Assembly: GCF_019426345.1 (NCBI RefSeq)
Contig: NZ_JAHLLW010000016.1
Coordinates: 336 to 64,335, forward strand
Length of the DNA: 64,000 nt
Reading direction: 5' to 3'
Source of the DNA: Marinomonas lutimaris
GTDB lineage: Bacteria; Pseudomonadota; Gammaproteobacteria; Pseudomonadales; Marinomonadaceae
Positions 9,399-19,800 of the stretch are shown in pieces. Under the pieces are notes generated by a model that was not told where the DNA came from, did not search any database, and was given only the letters and a program-made list of their open reading frames with translations. Position 1 is the stretch's first letter. The number at the start of each line of letters is the position of its first letter. The position numbers and the translations under genes were made by a program.

Positions 9399-10108
9399 TC
9401 CCGTTTATAGACAGCTTCAAGCGATGTGGCTAACGCCGTGAGAAATCTTTCTAGGTCTGGCTGAAAATAGAAATGATCGCCGGGCCAATTTATATGTTGA
9501 TAATCCTCACTATAGTGTTTCCATTCCTTTATATACTCAAGTTTGACTACAGGATCATCCGTGCCATGAATCGTGGTAATAGGGCAGGATAACGGCACTT
9601 TTTTTGAGATCTGATAATGCTCATTTAAGGCAAGATCTGCGCGAATAATGGGAAGAACCAGTTCCATTAATTCTGGATGATTCAGCACTTCCTGTTTTAG
9701 TCCGCCTATTTGCTTGAGTGCGACAATCAATTCTGAATCGCTTAAATGACTTTTCAATGAGGTTTCTTCCCGTTTATGGGGCGCATGGCTTGATGAGATA
9801 AAAATACTTTTAGGTGCCTTATAGGGACTTTGTTGAATTTTTAGCGCTAATTCGTAGGCAACAATACCGCCAAGGCTGTGACCAAAAAGATGGTAATCTT
9901 CGTTGTTTTTTAGTTCATCTTGCAGCTGGTGCATCATATCTTGTGCTAGTGCATCTATGCTTTTGGTTGGCGGGTCGTTAAAGCGTCGCCCTCGGGCAGG
10001 GTATTCTGGGCAGATAAGTGCGATGTTTTTTTGTTCAAAAAAGAGTTTCCATGGCGCGAAAAGGCTGGAGGAACTACCTGAAGAAGGAAAGCAAATAAGT
10101 GTTTTCAT
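9395..10108 (-). CDS. Type II thioesterase
   Basis: A 237-aa alpha/beta hydrolase of the stand-alone thioesterase class that frees mis-primed or stalled carrier domains of NRPS lines. The catalytic serine lies in GHSLGG, the aspartate in HGTDDPV and the histidine in GDHFYF. The N terminus MKTLICFPSSGSSSS is typical of the family, so I start at ATG 10108 rather than the TTG at 10138. It ends 4 bases into the stop region of the convergent nitroreductase. A strong hairpin separates it from the receptor gene upstream, so it may rely on read-through or a weak own promoter. It probably edits the three NRPSs. Confidence 0.9.
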   Translation of the reverse strand: MKTLICFPSSGSSSSLFAPWKLFFEQKNIALICPEYPARGRRFNDPPTKSIDALAQDMMHQLQDELKNNEDYHLFGHSLGGIVAYELALKIQQSPYKAPKSIFISSSHAPHKREETSLKSHLSDSELIVALKQIGGLKQEVLNHPELMELVLPIIRADLALNEHYQISKKVPLSCPITTIHGTDDPVVKLEYIKEWKHYSEDYQHINWPGDHFYFQPDLERFLTALATSLEAVYKRD

Positions 10109-10141
10109 AAGCAAAGATTTTTTGAAAGGAAGGTTCAATGA

Positions 10142-10180
10142 AATAAAGGAAAGGCTTTTTTACAGAGCCTTTCCTTTATT
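10142..10180. terminator. 15-bp perfect hairpin between receptor and thioesterase genes
   Basis: AATAAAGGAAAGGCT at 10142-10156 pairs perfectly with 10166-10180 around a 9-nt loop. It lies 3' of the TonB receptor and just 5' of the thioesterase. It would stop or attenuate minus-strand transcription from the receptor. Confidence 0.75.
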
Positions 10181-10196
10181 GGTTTTTAAAGCAAGG

Positions 10197-12503
10197 TTAA
10201 AAACTGTATTTTGCTTTTAAAGAGACAGTGCGAGGTTCACCTAAATAAACTGCATTTTGTGTGGAATCTGAACCAGCACTGTAATAATCCTCATCAAATA
10301 TATTTGCAACGGTTAACTGCATGCGTAGCTGGTCGTTTGCGAAACTAGGTTGGTACCAAAGGGTTACATCGGTTGTCGTATAAGCGTCGAGTTTGTAGTC
10401 GTAGTCTTTTCTACGATTTCCTGCACGCTCTCCTACATAAAGGATACCTGTGCCGACTCCCCACTCTTCTGTGACATCATAAAATAACCAAGCACTTGCG
10501 TTGTGCATCGGCACATTGACTGGTTTATTCGCACTATCCGGAGAATCTACAAAATCAACGTCTGTATAGCCATATGAAAATAAGGTGGTTAGTTGATCGT
10601 TGATGGCGTAATCACCATCAATTTCAAAACCTTGGCTGCGTTGTTTGTAGACATCATAACTAATTGGATTGCCATCGTTTCTATAAGCAACATTATCTAA
10701 GTTGATATGGAATGCGGATGTTGTCAAATTAAGTTTATGATTTAAGAGCGAAAACCTGATGCCTGCTTCGTATTGTGTACCTTCCTGTGGGTCTACCCAT
10801 TCTTGCTTCACTGTATCGAAATTGTTGTTTGGTAGATAAGAAGTCGCAATATTTGAGAAGAAAGAAACAGAATCCGACAGCTTATATAGGGCGCCTATTT
10901 GTCCGCTTAGGTTAGAGTTATTCGGACTTTTCGCGTCTGAGTTGCTAAAGTTGGCTCTCCCTGCAGAGTCAGCTAAAATGGCGCTGTCATAGGTGTCTTT
11001 GAATTCTCTTGAATAAGTATCATGTCGAAGCCCTACAGCAAAGTTCCAGTCTCCATACTTTATTAAATCATTGATAAAAATGCCGTATTCTTTTATTTCT
11101 TCTTTTGTTGTATTTAAGTGGTAGTAATCATTTGGGTCGTTGGCTGCTGAGCTATCTGTGTAATAATTATACAGTCCGGAATTTGGTGATGTTTCACCAA
11201 ATATTCGAGCAGAGAGTGCTGCCATTGTGGTATTTGACCAGCTTTTAGAGGCATTGTTAATTATTGTCTCTTTGTAACGTGTTGCGTCAGCACCAGTAAT
11301 AATTGTGTGAGAGCTTTTTCCCCAGTCAAAGTTAAGTTGGTTTTCCCAAGAGAATATGTCTGTGTTGCTGCTTGCTTGGCTATCGTTAACATAGCGGTTG
11401 ATATTACCGTCAAATGCTACTTTGTATTGATCTTGGTTTCGGACACTTGTGCCAAGAACTGTTGATACTGAAGCGTCTGAAGCAGCATAGAAATGCACTC
11501 TGCGACCGTCTGTATCACGCTTTTGATGTTGATATTTGAAGCGAGTCGTCCAGTAATCATTGACGTCATGAGCCACTTCAAAACCAAATTTTTCAGTTTC
11601 ACGCTCCTGTCTAGAAAAGCTAGTGCCTATTCGGCTAGAGTCAATATCTAGAAAATCCCACCCTGTGTTTGAGGCGTTACGTACCGCCAATGTGCCACGA
11701 TCGAAAGGAAGCTCCTCTTTATTGTATTTATAAAACAGTGTGACTTCGGTGTCCTCACTGGCAAACCACGTAATGGTCGGAGCAATGAAGGTTTGGGTGC
11801 TGTCTGAGTCATCTCGCCATCCATCAGAATCATCCGTTACTCCGACAATACGATAAAGAACCGTTTTGTCTTTATTAAGCGCTCCAGTGCTGTCGATGCT
11901 TAGACGTTGTTGTCCATGTTCATCTAGATTCAACTCAATATCTGTTGCTTGGTTAGGTGATGGCTTTTTGCTAATGACGTTGATTAGTCCACCAGGATTC
12001 ATGTTGCCATACAAAACTGATTCTGGCCCTTTAACTACTTCGACATACTGAATGTCTTCCATGACCGCTTTATCTTGTGCGACGCCATATACTCTAGCCC
12101 CATCTTCATAGACGTTGGCATTAAAACCACGAATAGAAAATTGATCTCTTGTTCCGCCATAGTTATTGTCTTCTGATACGTTGCTGATGTTATGTACTAC
12201 ATCGCTTAAAGAGCTCGCATTTTGCTCGCTTGCAATCTCGTCGTTTATAACCACTACAGATCTAGGGATTTCAGCTAGGTTCGCCTCAGTTCGCATGGAG
12301 GATTGTGAGACATTCGTTGTGAGCGACTGTTTAACTCCAGAGATAACAAGTGTGTCTAGCGTATTGTTCTCTGTATTTGTGTTTTGATCTGTAGGTTCAT
12401 CTGCTGCTAGAGCAATCGGACTGATTATAGCGAGAGCCAGAATAAATGAATGTCTTGGTTTGATCCTAGATGAGACATATTTGGCTATGAGTGTCTTATT
12501 CAT
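10197..12503 (-). CDS. TonB-dependent ferric-siderophore receptor
   Basis: Outer-membrane receptor of about 768 aa. It has a signal peptide (ILALAIISPIALAADE), a TonB-box-like DTLVISG shortly after it, a plug domain with FSIRGFN, VEVVKGPESVLYGNMNPGGLINVISKKP, and a 22-strand-type barrel ending in KAKYSF with the C-terminal phenylalanine typical of outer-membrane proteins. ATG 12503 is preferred over TTG 12515. It diverges from the hydroxylase gene, with a Fur-like site in the shared promoter region. It most likely recaptures the ferric form of the NRPS product. Ligand identity is inferred from linkage. Confidence 0.93.
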   Translation of the reverse strand: MNKTLIAKYVSSRIKPRHSFILALAIISPIALAADEPTDQNTNTENNTLDTLVISGVKQSLTTNVSQSSMRTEANLAEIPRSVVVINDEIASEQNASSLSDVVHNISNVSEDNNYGGTRDQFSIRGFNANVYEDGARVYGVAQDKAVMEDIQYVEVVKGPESVLYGNMNPGGLINVISKKPSPNQATDIELNLDEHGQQRLSIDSTGALNKDKTVLYRIVGVTDDSDGWRDDSDSTQTFIAPTITWFASEDTEVTLFYKYNKEELPFDRGTLAVRNASNTGWDFLDIDSSRIGTSFSRQERETEKFGFEVAHDVNDYWTTRFKYQHQKRDTDGRRVHFYAASDASVSTVLGTSVRNQDQYKVAFDGNINRYVNDSQASSNTDIFSWENQLNFDWGKSSHTIITGADATRYKETIINNASKSWSNTTMAALSARIFGETSPNSGLYNYYTDSSAANDPNDYYHLNTTKEEIKEYGIFINDLIKYGDWNFAVGLRHDTYSREFKDTYDSAILADSAGRANFSNSDAKSPNNSNLSGQIGALYKLSDSVSFFSNIATSYLPNNNFDTVKQEWVDPQEGTQYEAGIRFSLLNHKLNLTTSAFHINLDNVAYRNDGNPISYDVYKQRSQGFEIDGDYAINDQLTTLFSYGYTDVDFVDSPDSANKPVNVPMHNASAWLFYDVTEEWGVGTGILYVGERAGNRRKDYDYKLDAYTTTDVTLWYQPSFANDQLRMQLTVANIFDEDYYSAGSDSTQNAVYLGEPRTVSLKAKYSF

Positions 12504-12628
12504 GTTGTTGCTCAATCCTATTTTTAATTGATAGCGTTTGTTTGAATGTTTTGTTAATGCAATTAAGGCATTGACATTAATTTACAATTAATAGCAAAAA
12601 AAAATATTTATGTAAATACTATTGCAAT

Positions 12629-12643
12629 TAATAATCGTTTTCA
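12629..12643. promoter_or_regulatory. Putative Fur box in the divergent receptor/hydroxylase promoter
   Basis: TAATAATCGTTTTCA matches the 7-1-7 Fur motif TGATAAT-C-ATTATCA at 12 of 15 positions. It lies 126 bases before the receptor start and 48 bases before the hydroxylase start, in a very AT-rich divergent intergenic region, so it could repress both directions when iron is plentiful. Confidence 0.65.
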
Positions 12644-12690
12644 TTTAATGTTTCGACAAATTTTGTCGCATTAGCTAAAGGGGATTAGGG

Positions 12691-13662
12691 ATGTCAATTA
12701 TCGTTCAAAACAAAATATTGACTGCTAGCGAAGGGGCTTGTGCAGTATTGCCGCACATTATTTCTCTAGGTGAAGGGAGGGGTTGGCGAGACTCAATCAC
12801 TATTATTCACCGCGAAGTTGAGAATCATTTATTAAAATCTGGTGGGTTGTTGTTTAGGGGGGGAGATCTTTTAGGGGAAGCTGAATTCCAGGAATTTGCC
12901 AAAACTTTTGGTTTTCCTCTTCTTGATTATGAATTTGGTTCTACTCCGCGTACTGATTTGGGAGAAGGGGTCTACACAACAACGGAATACCCAGCGCATC
13001 AGGTGATTCCGCTTCATAATGAACAAGCTTACACTCTCAACTGGCCAATGAAAATTTGGTTTCACTGCATTGAACCTGCGCACACAGAGGGGGAAACTCC
13101 TATTGCGGATAGCCGTAAAGTGTACCAGCGGATTCCAGTACGCATACGTGAACGCTTCGCAGAGAAAAAGCTGATGTATGTGCGCAATTACGGTAATGGT
13201 TTGGACTTGCCTTGGGAGAAAGTCTTTTCCACCGAAGACCCAAAACAGGTAGAAGTATTTTGTCGTCAGAATCAGATCGATTTTGAATGGAAAGGCGATG
13301 GTGAGTTAAGAACCCGCCAGATATGTCAATCTGTAGCACAGCACCCTATCACCCAAGAGTGGGTTTGGTTTAACCAAGCACACCTATTTCATGTTTCCAA
13401 TCTGGATGCTCATATCCGTGAAACTCTGTTATCCATCGTGGAGGAAGAAGACCTGCCACGTAATGTTTACTACGGCGATGGCACTCCCATTGAAGACAGT
13501 GTTTTGGATGAAATTCGCGGTGTGCTGGATTCGTGTATGGTCAAGTTCCCATGGCAAAAAGGGGACGTGCTGATGCTTGATAACATGTTGGTTGCCCATG
13601 CTCGTTCTCGATTTAGCGGCCCTAGAAAAGTAGTCGTTGCAATGGCTGAACCCAATAAATAG
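12691..13662 (+). CDS. SyrP/TauD-type Fe(II)/2-oxoglutarate dioxygenase, probable Asp beta-hydroxylase
   Basis: A 323-aa non-heme iron dioxygenase of the TauD/clavaminate-synthase-like superfamily. The iron triad is visible as H109-x-E111 (PLHNEQAY) and H303 (LVAHARSRF), with R312 placed to bind 2-oxoglutarate. An HxE instead of HxD pair is seen in clavaminate synthase and SyrP-like enzymes. SyrP-type proteins hydroxylate carrier-bound aspartate at the beta carbon, producing an iron-binding alpha-hydroxycarboxylate. The next gene starts with an Asp-activating module, and NRPS3 has a second one, so this enzyme is the natural candidate for making beta-hydroxyaspartate. Start ATG 12691 has AAAGGGG seven bases upstream. 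Substrate is inferred from the NRPS code. Confidence 0.85.
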   Translation: MSIIVQNKILTASEGACAVLPHIISLGEGRGWRDSITIIHREVENHLLKSGGLLFRGGDLLGEAEFQEFAKTFGFPLLDYEFGSTPRTDLGEGVYTTTEYPAHQVIPLHNEQAYTLNWPMKIWFHCIEPAHTEGETPIADSRKVYQRIPVRIRERFAEKKLMYVRNYGNGLDLPWEKVFSTEDPKQVEVFCRQNQIDFEWKGDGELRTRQICQSVAQHPITQEWVWFNQAHLFHVSNLDAHIRETLLSIVEEEDLPRNVYYGDGTPIEDSVLDEIRGVLDSCMVKFPWQKGDVLMLDNMLVAHARSRFSGPRKVVVAMAEPNK

Positions 13663-13802
13663 ATACATTTTAGATCTTCAATCTCCTCTTTTGTATGAAA
13701 ATGTGGAGGAGGTAAGAGAGCTGCATACCTCTTCATCTTTGTTAAAAAGTGTGTGGCAGGGATCAGTCTTGATAATACCTTGCGTGACTTAGGAATTTCT
13801 TT

Positions 13803-16800
13803 ATGGATATCACCTCTCCAAATCGGGGACATATTCTCGTTTCATCTAATCAATCTGCTCTTTGGTTCTTGTATAAACTGTCTTCTGAATCTTGTGCTTA
13901 TAATATGCATTTTGCCTGTGTGCTGGGGCGGGATAAAGGTCAATTGCTAGCGCTTGATCAGCTTGAAGAGAGTTTTTATCAAGCGGTTCATCTTCAGCAT
14001 ACGATGCGTACCGGTTATTTCCAGGAGGGGAGCGAAGTAAAAGCCAAGCTCTTTGAGGCAAGTTGTGCTGAGTTTATCTGTGAACGAAAAAAACTGACGG
14101 AGCAGGAGCATAAAAGCTGGGTGAACGGGTCGGCAGATCAGCCTTTTTGTCTGGAAAAGGGTTATGTCATCAGAGCCAATGTATGTATTGATCAAGACGT
14201 TTCCTATTTGGTGGTGACCGCACATCACATAGCAGGTGATTTCTATGCTATGGAGCGATTTATGCAGACCTGGGCTGAGTGTTATCAGCACTTGATGGGA
14301 GAAGGGGAGGCTCCACAGGTAAAGGAACAGTTTGCTGACTGGCTAGGACGTCAGGAGGACTGGCTGTCAAGCGAACAGGCGAGTAATACCATGCAGTTTT
14401 GGAAAGAAACCATTGGCTCTCTGCCAGAGAGTCTGCATGTTCCTGCGGACTTTGATCGCCCCAATGTCATTGGTTTTAACGGGGATCAGTATGTTTGCCA
14501 TGCCGATGCAGAACTCTCCGATGCTCTGTTGTATGCTGCGAAAGCCTTAAAAACAACTCCTTATGTTTTATTATTAAGTGCATTTCAATATTTCCTATAT
14601 CGCCTAAGTGATCAAAAACGCTTTCTGATTGGTTCGCCGACTTCTGGTAGACGTGGTCGACGGGACCGAGAGGTGGTGGGTTATTGTGCCAACCCAATTC
14701 CTGTTTTAGCGGATTTTAACGAAGACACCAGTTTTGCCGAGCTTATCCAAAAAAATGCGAATTTTTTCGCTCAGGCAAGACCTCATCAAAGGTTGCCTTT
14801 TGCCAAACTAAGTCAGGCATTGCTCAAAGATCGCAGCGCAGAGAAAAGCGGCCTGACCAGCCATATGATGACCTATACCCAAATGCATGACACGCATTTC
14901 GCTTCGCCAATTATTGGGGAAATGTTGCAGCTGGGACAGCGGGGAGCAGCTCATGAGTTACATCTTGGTGTGTTTAAAACCCAAGTAGGGAAACTGGATT
15001 TTATCTGGCGCTTTAATACCAGTTTGTATCGTGCGGACACCGTAGCGGCGATGGCGCAGGATTTTTTTGCCCTGCTGCATTGTTTATTAGCTGCTCCAAA
15101 TGAGAGGTTATCGATCCAAACCGCGTTACTCTGGCTCGATCGGGCATCAGTAGATACGCAAGCTAGTGAGATGTCTGACGCACCTTGCTCAGCACTTGCC
15201 CTCTGGCAAAAACGCTCAAATGACGAAATCGCACTCTTGCATGGTGATAAACGCATTCTTGTTGGAGAGGTTAATCAGACGGCAGAGTGTTTAATAGCGA
15301 GCCTTAAATCGCAGAAAGAGCGAATAGACAGCCCGATTGCCATCTTGTTACCCAGAGGGGAACGGCAAGTGGCTGCCATGCTAGCCGCTTGGAGACTGGG
15401 TGTACCCTATGTACCGCTGGATGATAAACAGCCTAGTACTCGTTTACAGCTTATGCTTCAGGAAGTGCTAGTCAGTGCGTGTATTGGTTTGGGTGAACGC
15501 CCGGATTTTTTGCCTGAAAACAGTCTTTGGCTGGATATGGGACAAGACATGTCTTCTGCAAGCCGCGTCTTGCCTTCTGTTTCTGGCGAACAGGAATCTG
15601 TAGATAAAAATGATACGGCATATCTGATTTTTACTTCTGGCTCAACCGGTACGCCCAAGGCCGTTTCCGTTTCCCAAGGGGCATTGGCCTCCTACGTGGA
15701 TGTGGTGAACGAGCGGCTTAATTTACCCGCAGGCAGTGTCTATGCGAGTCTTGCCAGCATTGCGACCGACCTCAGTTACACGGCATTATGGGGTGGATTA
15801 TTGGGTGGGTATCCAGTACGCATTCTGGATGAAGAATGGATGCTGGACGCAGAAGGTTTGGCGGATCACCTACAGACTCATTCTGTGGATATGTTGAAGG
15901 TTGTACCATCTCATCTACAGGGGTTACTAGCCTCGGAACGTCTGGAAATACTTCCCAAAAAAGCTCTGGTGTTGGGGGGAGAAGGAGTAACTCCTGAGCT
16001 GGTTAAAAAACTGCAACAACAGGCCCCAGAACTGGCTCTCTTTAACCACTACGGGCCAACTGAGACCACCGTGGGGGTAATAGCAGGCAAACTGGAAGCC
16101 GGGTCTCCCATTTCTTTGGGGACAGCGTTAGCGGGCAATCGACTCTATGTCTTGAGCAATGACATGCTGCCAACACCAGTGGGTGGCATCGGGCAGCTTT
16201 ATGTTGCGGGGCGTCAACTGGCTCAAGGGTATTGGCAGGACGAAGAGAAGACTGCGCATAGCTTCATTGATAACCCCTTTGCGTCAGGTGAAAAACTCTA
16301 TCGCACGGGAGACAGGGTAAGGCGTTTGCCAAACCAGCATCTGGCCTTTGTTGGTCGGGGTGATGGTCAGGTGAAAATCCGGGGTTACCGTGTGGAGCTG
16401 GCCGAGATCGAGCACAAACTTGCGCAATTGTCTGGTGTGATGGAATGTGCTGTGCATTTTGACAAAATCGAGCAGCGAGAATGCCTCGTGGCTTTTGTGG
16501 TTTCAACACAGCCAGTTAAGGACATTGAACAGGCTCTCGCACAAGTGCTACCTGCCTACATGATGCCACACTTCTGGCAGAATCTGGACGTTCTCCCACG
16601 TAACAGCAATGGCAAAATTGATCGTAAAACGCTGCGTGAACGCGCGAACCAGTACCTGTCTGAGCAAGAGAGAAAAGAAACAGAAAACCACGTCGGTTCA
16701 GAAACTCAAGACAATACTTTGGTTCAAGCACTACAGGCACTTTTTGCCAAGGTGCTACAGCTGGAGGAAAGTCGTGTGGATAAGGAAGCGGGCTTCTTTG

Positions 16801-19800
16801 CCCTTGGCGGCGATTCCATCCTTGCTTTGCAATTGGTGGCTGCGGCCAGAAAAGATGGCCTGTCGTTAACCCCACAGTTAATCTTTCAACATCAGACACC
16901 AGCGGCACTCGGTGCGTTTTTACAGACGCAAGCTCCTGCTAAAAAAGTCGCGCACTCTGGGACGGTTAGTGCTAAGGAAGATGCTCCAGCCAGCACGCCA
17001 AATGCGATGCGTCGCGCCAGTATGTTCTTGCCAGACAACCTAACATGCGGTGAGGTCCATGCCCCAGTAAGCCAGCAGGATCTGGAGCAGGTGTGTCGTT
17101 TGATTGCCCCAGACACCATTGAAGACATTCTGCCTCTCTCTCCCGGTCAACAAGGTATTTTTTACCATTGTCAACTGGATAACAATCCTAGGCTTTACAC
17201 CAATGTGACCACCTTGTCGCTCGAGGGCGAGTTAGAGGTATCTGCTTTCTTGCAAGCCTGGAAACAAGCGGGTTTGCGTCATGACATTTTGCGTAGTCAG
17301 TTTGTTTGGGAATCATTGGAGCAGCCTGTCATGGTGGTGTGTCGTGACCTTGCCATGCAAACCGATTTTCAGGACTGGCAAGCGTTCTCAGCGCAGATGC
17401 AAGAGGCCAGGTTGGCAGACTTTCTGGCAGAAGAAGAACGCAACGGCTTTGTAATCAGCCAAGCGCCTTTAATGCGCATTACTCTGATTCGTTTCTCTCA
17501 TGATGCGTGGCGCTTGATCTGGGTACGTCATCACCTGGTGGTGGATGGTTGGACATCATCACTGGTGGCGGGTGAAGCCATTGCGCTGTATCAGCAAAAG
17601 TCGTTGGCTCCTGCTCCCACACTGGCAGCCTACAGCACATGGTTACTCTCACAGGATGAAGACACCGCGCTGCGCTACTGGCAAGAGGCTCTAATGGGTG
17701 TTGAGGAAGCCACAATACTGAGTGACCACCAGATCAAATCGACTGGTGAAAATCAGCAAAACTACCATCAGGCACAACTGCCTATGGCGTTGAGCGAGCA
17801 GGTGCAGCACAGCGCACGCCAACATGATTTAACCGTCAACACGCTGGTGCAACTGGCGTGGGCTTTGACCTTGAATCGCTTTACTGGCCGCACCGATGTG
17901 GTTTTCGGCACAACCAGCTCCGGGCGCTCGGAGCTGGTGGATGCTATTCAGCAAACCGCTGGTATGTTTATGAATACCCTGCCGCAACGGGTCATACTCA
18001 AAGGGGAGCAAACCTTGGCAGAGCAGGCCAGAGCCTTGCAACTGAGTGCGGCAGAAGCACGACAGGCAGAGCATCTTTCTCTGGCGCAAATACAATCCTC
18101 CCTGTCTTTACCACCGGGCGAAGCCCTGTTTGATACAGTACTGGTGTACCAGAATTACCCCATTTCTTCGGCGCTGACACAGCTTGAAACACCGAAAATT
18201 CAGCTGCTTCATGTGGCGGAACACAGCAACCTGCCGCTCATGCTGCAAGTGGAACCGGGTGAGTCATTATGCCTGCATTGCCGTTACGACCGTCAGCGTA
18301 TTGCGGACAATACTGTCACAGCACTGCTTGTCACCTTTGAGCGGGCGCTGGAGGGTTTAACCCAGGGGCTTGATCAAACTGTTCACACTTTGCTTGGCAA
18401 ACTGGTTGAGCAGGAAAAAGCTTTGTCTATGGTGTCTGGTAAGTCACTGGATAGTTCGCAATATCAGGACCTGCTTACCCAAATCCAATATTGGGGACGC
18501 ACCACTCCGGATAAAAAAGCGCTGATAGTTGAGGATCGAAACTTCACTTACAAAGCATTGTGTGAGGCTATTAGTCAGCGTGCGCTCTATTTTACGGACA
18601 GATTAGGCAATGTGCCCGAGGCGGACAAAGTGGTTGCTGTGGCGCTGGCGCGGGATGCTCAACTGGTGATCAATCTTCTGGCTCTATACCAGGCTGGTAT
18701 TTCCTACATCCCGTTAGATCCAAGCCATCCCAAAGAACGGTTGGAAAGTATTCTGGAGCAAGCGAAGGTGGCCTTTATGTTGGTCACCGAGTCACTTTCT
18801 TTAGATGTCGAGGTGGAACAGGTCTCTCTTGCTCAACTGGAACAGGAAAACAGTGCTATTCAGAACGTTGGCGACCTCTTGCCAATCCTATCCGATTCGG
18901 CCATTGCCTATCGTATTTTTACTTCTGGCTCGACCGGGAAACCCAAAGGGGTAGAAGTATCCAGAGGTGCATTGAAACACTTTATGCACGTTATTGCGGA
19001 TGAAGTGCCTGTTTCTATAAACAGTCGCCTGTTGGCTGTGACCACTGTTGGCTTTGATATTGCCGCATTGGAGCTGATATTACCGCTGTTACAAGGTGGA
19101 ACACTGGTGCTGGCCAATGACGAAAACAGCAAGGATGGACAAGCTCTGGCGCAGTTAATAGACCAGCACCAGATCAATGTGATGCAAGCTACACCGGCAA
19201 CCTGGCATGGTCTGGTGGAATACGACGGCCCCTGGTGGCAGACACTGGATGTGCTGGTGGGAGGGGAAGCCTTACCTGTCACTTTGGCACGAACCTTACT
19301 TAACAAAGCCAACAGCCTCACTAATCTATACGGCCCGACCGAGGCCACTATCTGGGTGAGTTGTGAAAAGGTTACGCTTGCCTCGCTGGATAATCTGGAT
19401 GGCAACCATGTTGCATTGGGTCATCCGTTTGCCAACACCGCATTGTCTGTGCTCGATAACCTGGGCTATCCGGTGCGTCCTGGTGTAGAAGGGGAGCTGT
19501 ATATCGGCGGGTATGGGCTGGCGCAGGGCTATCTGAATCAGCCGGAACTGACAGCCGAGAAATTTGTCCCCGTGCCTTTTGCCAAAGAGGTTTTTTCTGC
19601 TCAATCCACAGATTTTGAATCCACAGGTCTTAAATCAATAGCACCTGATTTCCCAATTGGCGAAAAACTCTATCGCACCGGAGACCGTGTGCGGATGGAT
19701 CAGAATAAGGTAATCCATTACCTGGGGCGCATGGATTTTCAAGTCAAACTGCGCGGTTTTCGCATTGAACTGGGGGAAATTGACGCCCTGTTGCAACAAC

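Noticed and set aside
13663-13802. Possible terminator (CTCCTC...GAGGAG) between hydroxylase and NRPS1
   Set aside because: The stem is only six pairs with a long loop and no T-run; it is more likely just the leader of NRPS1.
18908-19405. Long antisense open frame (165 aa) inside NRPS1
   Set aside because: It is a complement-strand shadow of the A2 domain. The product has no recognisable features, there is no ribosome site and the sense frame is a clear NRPS.
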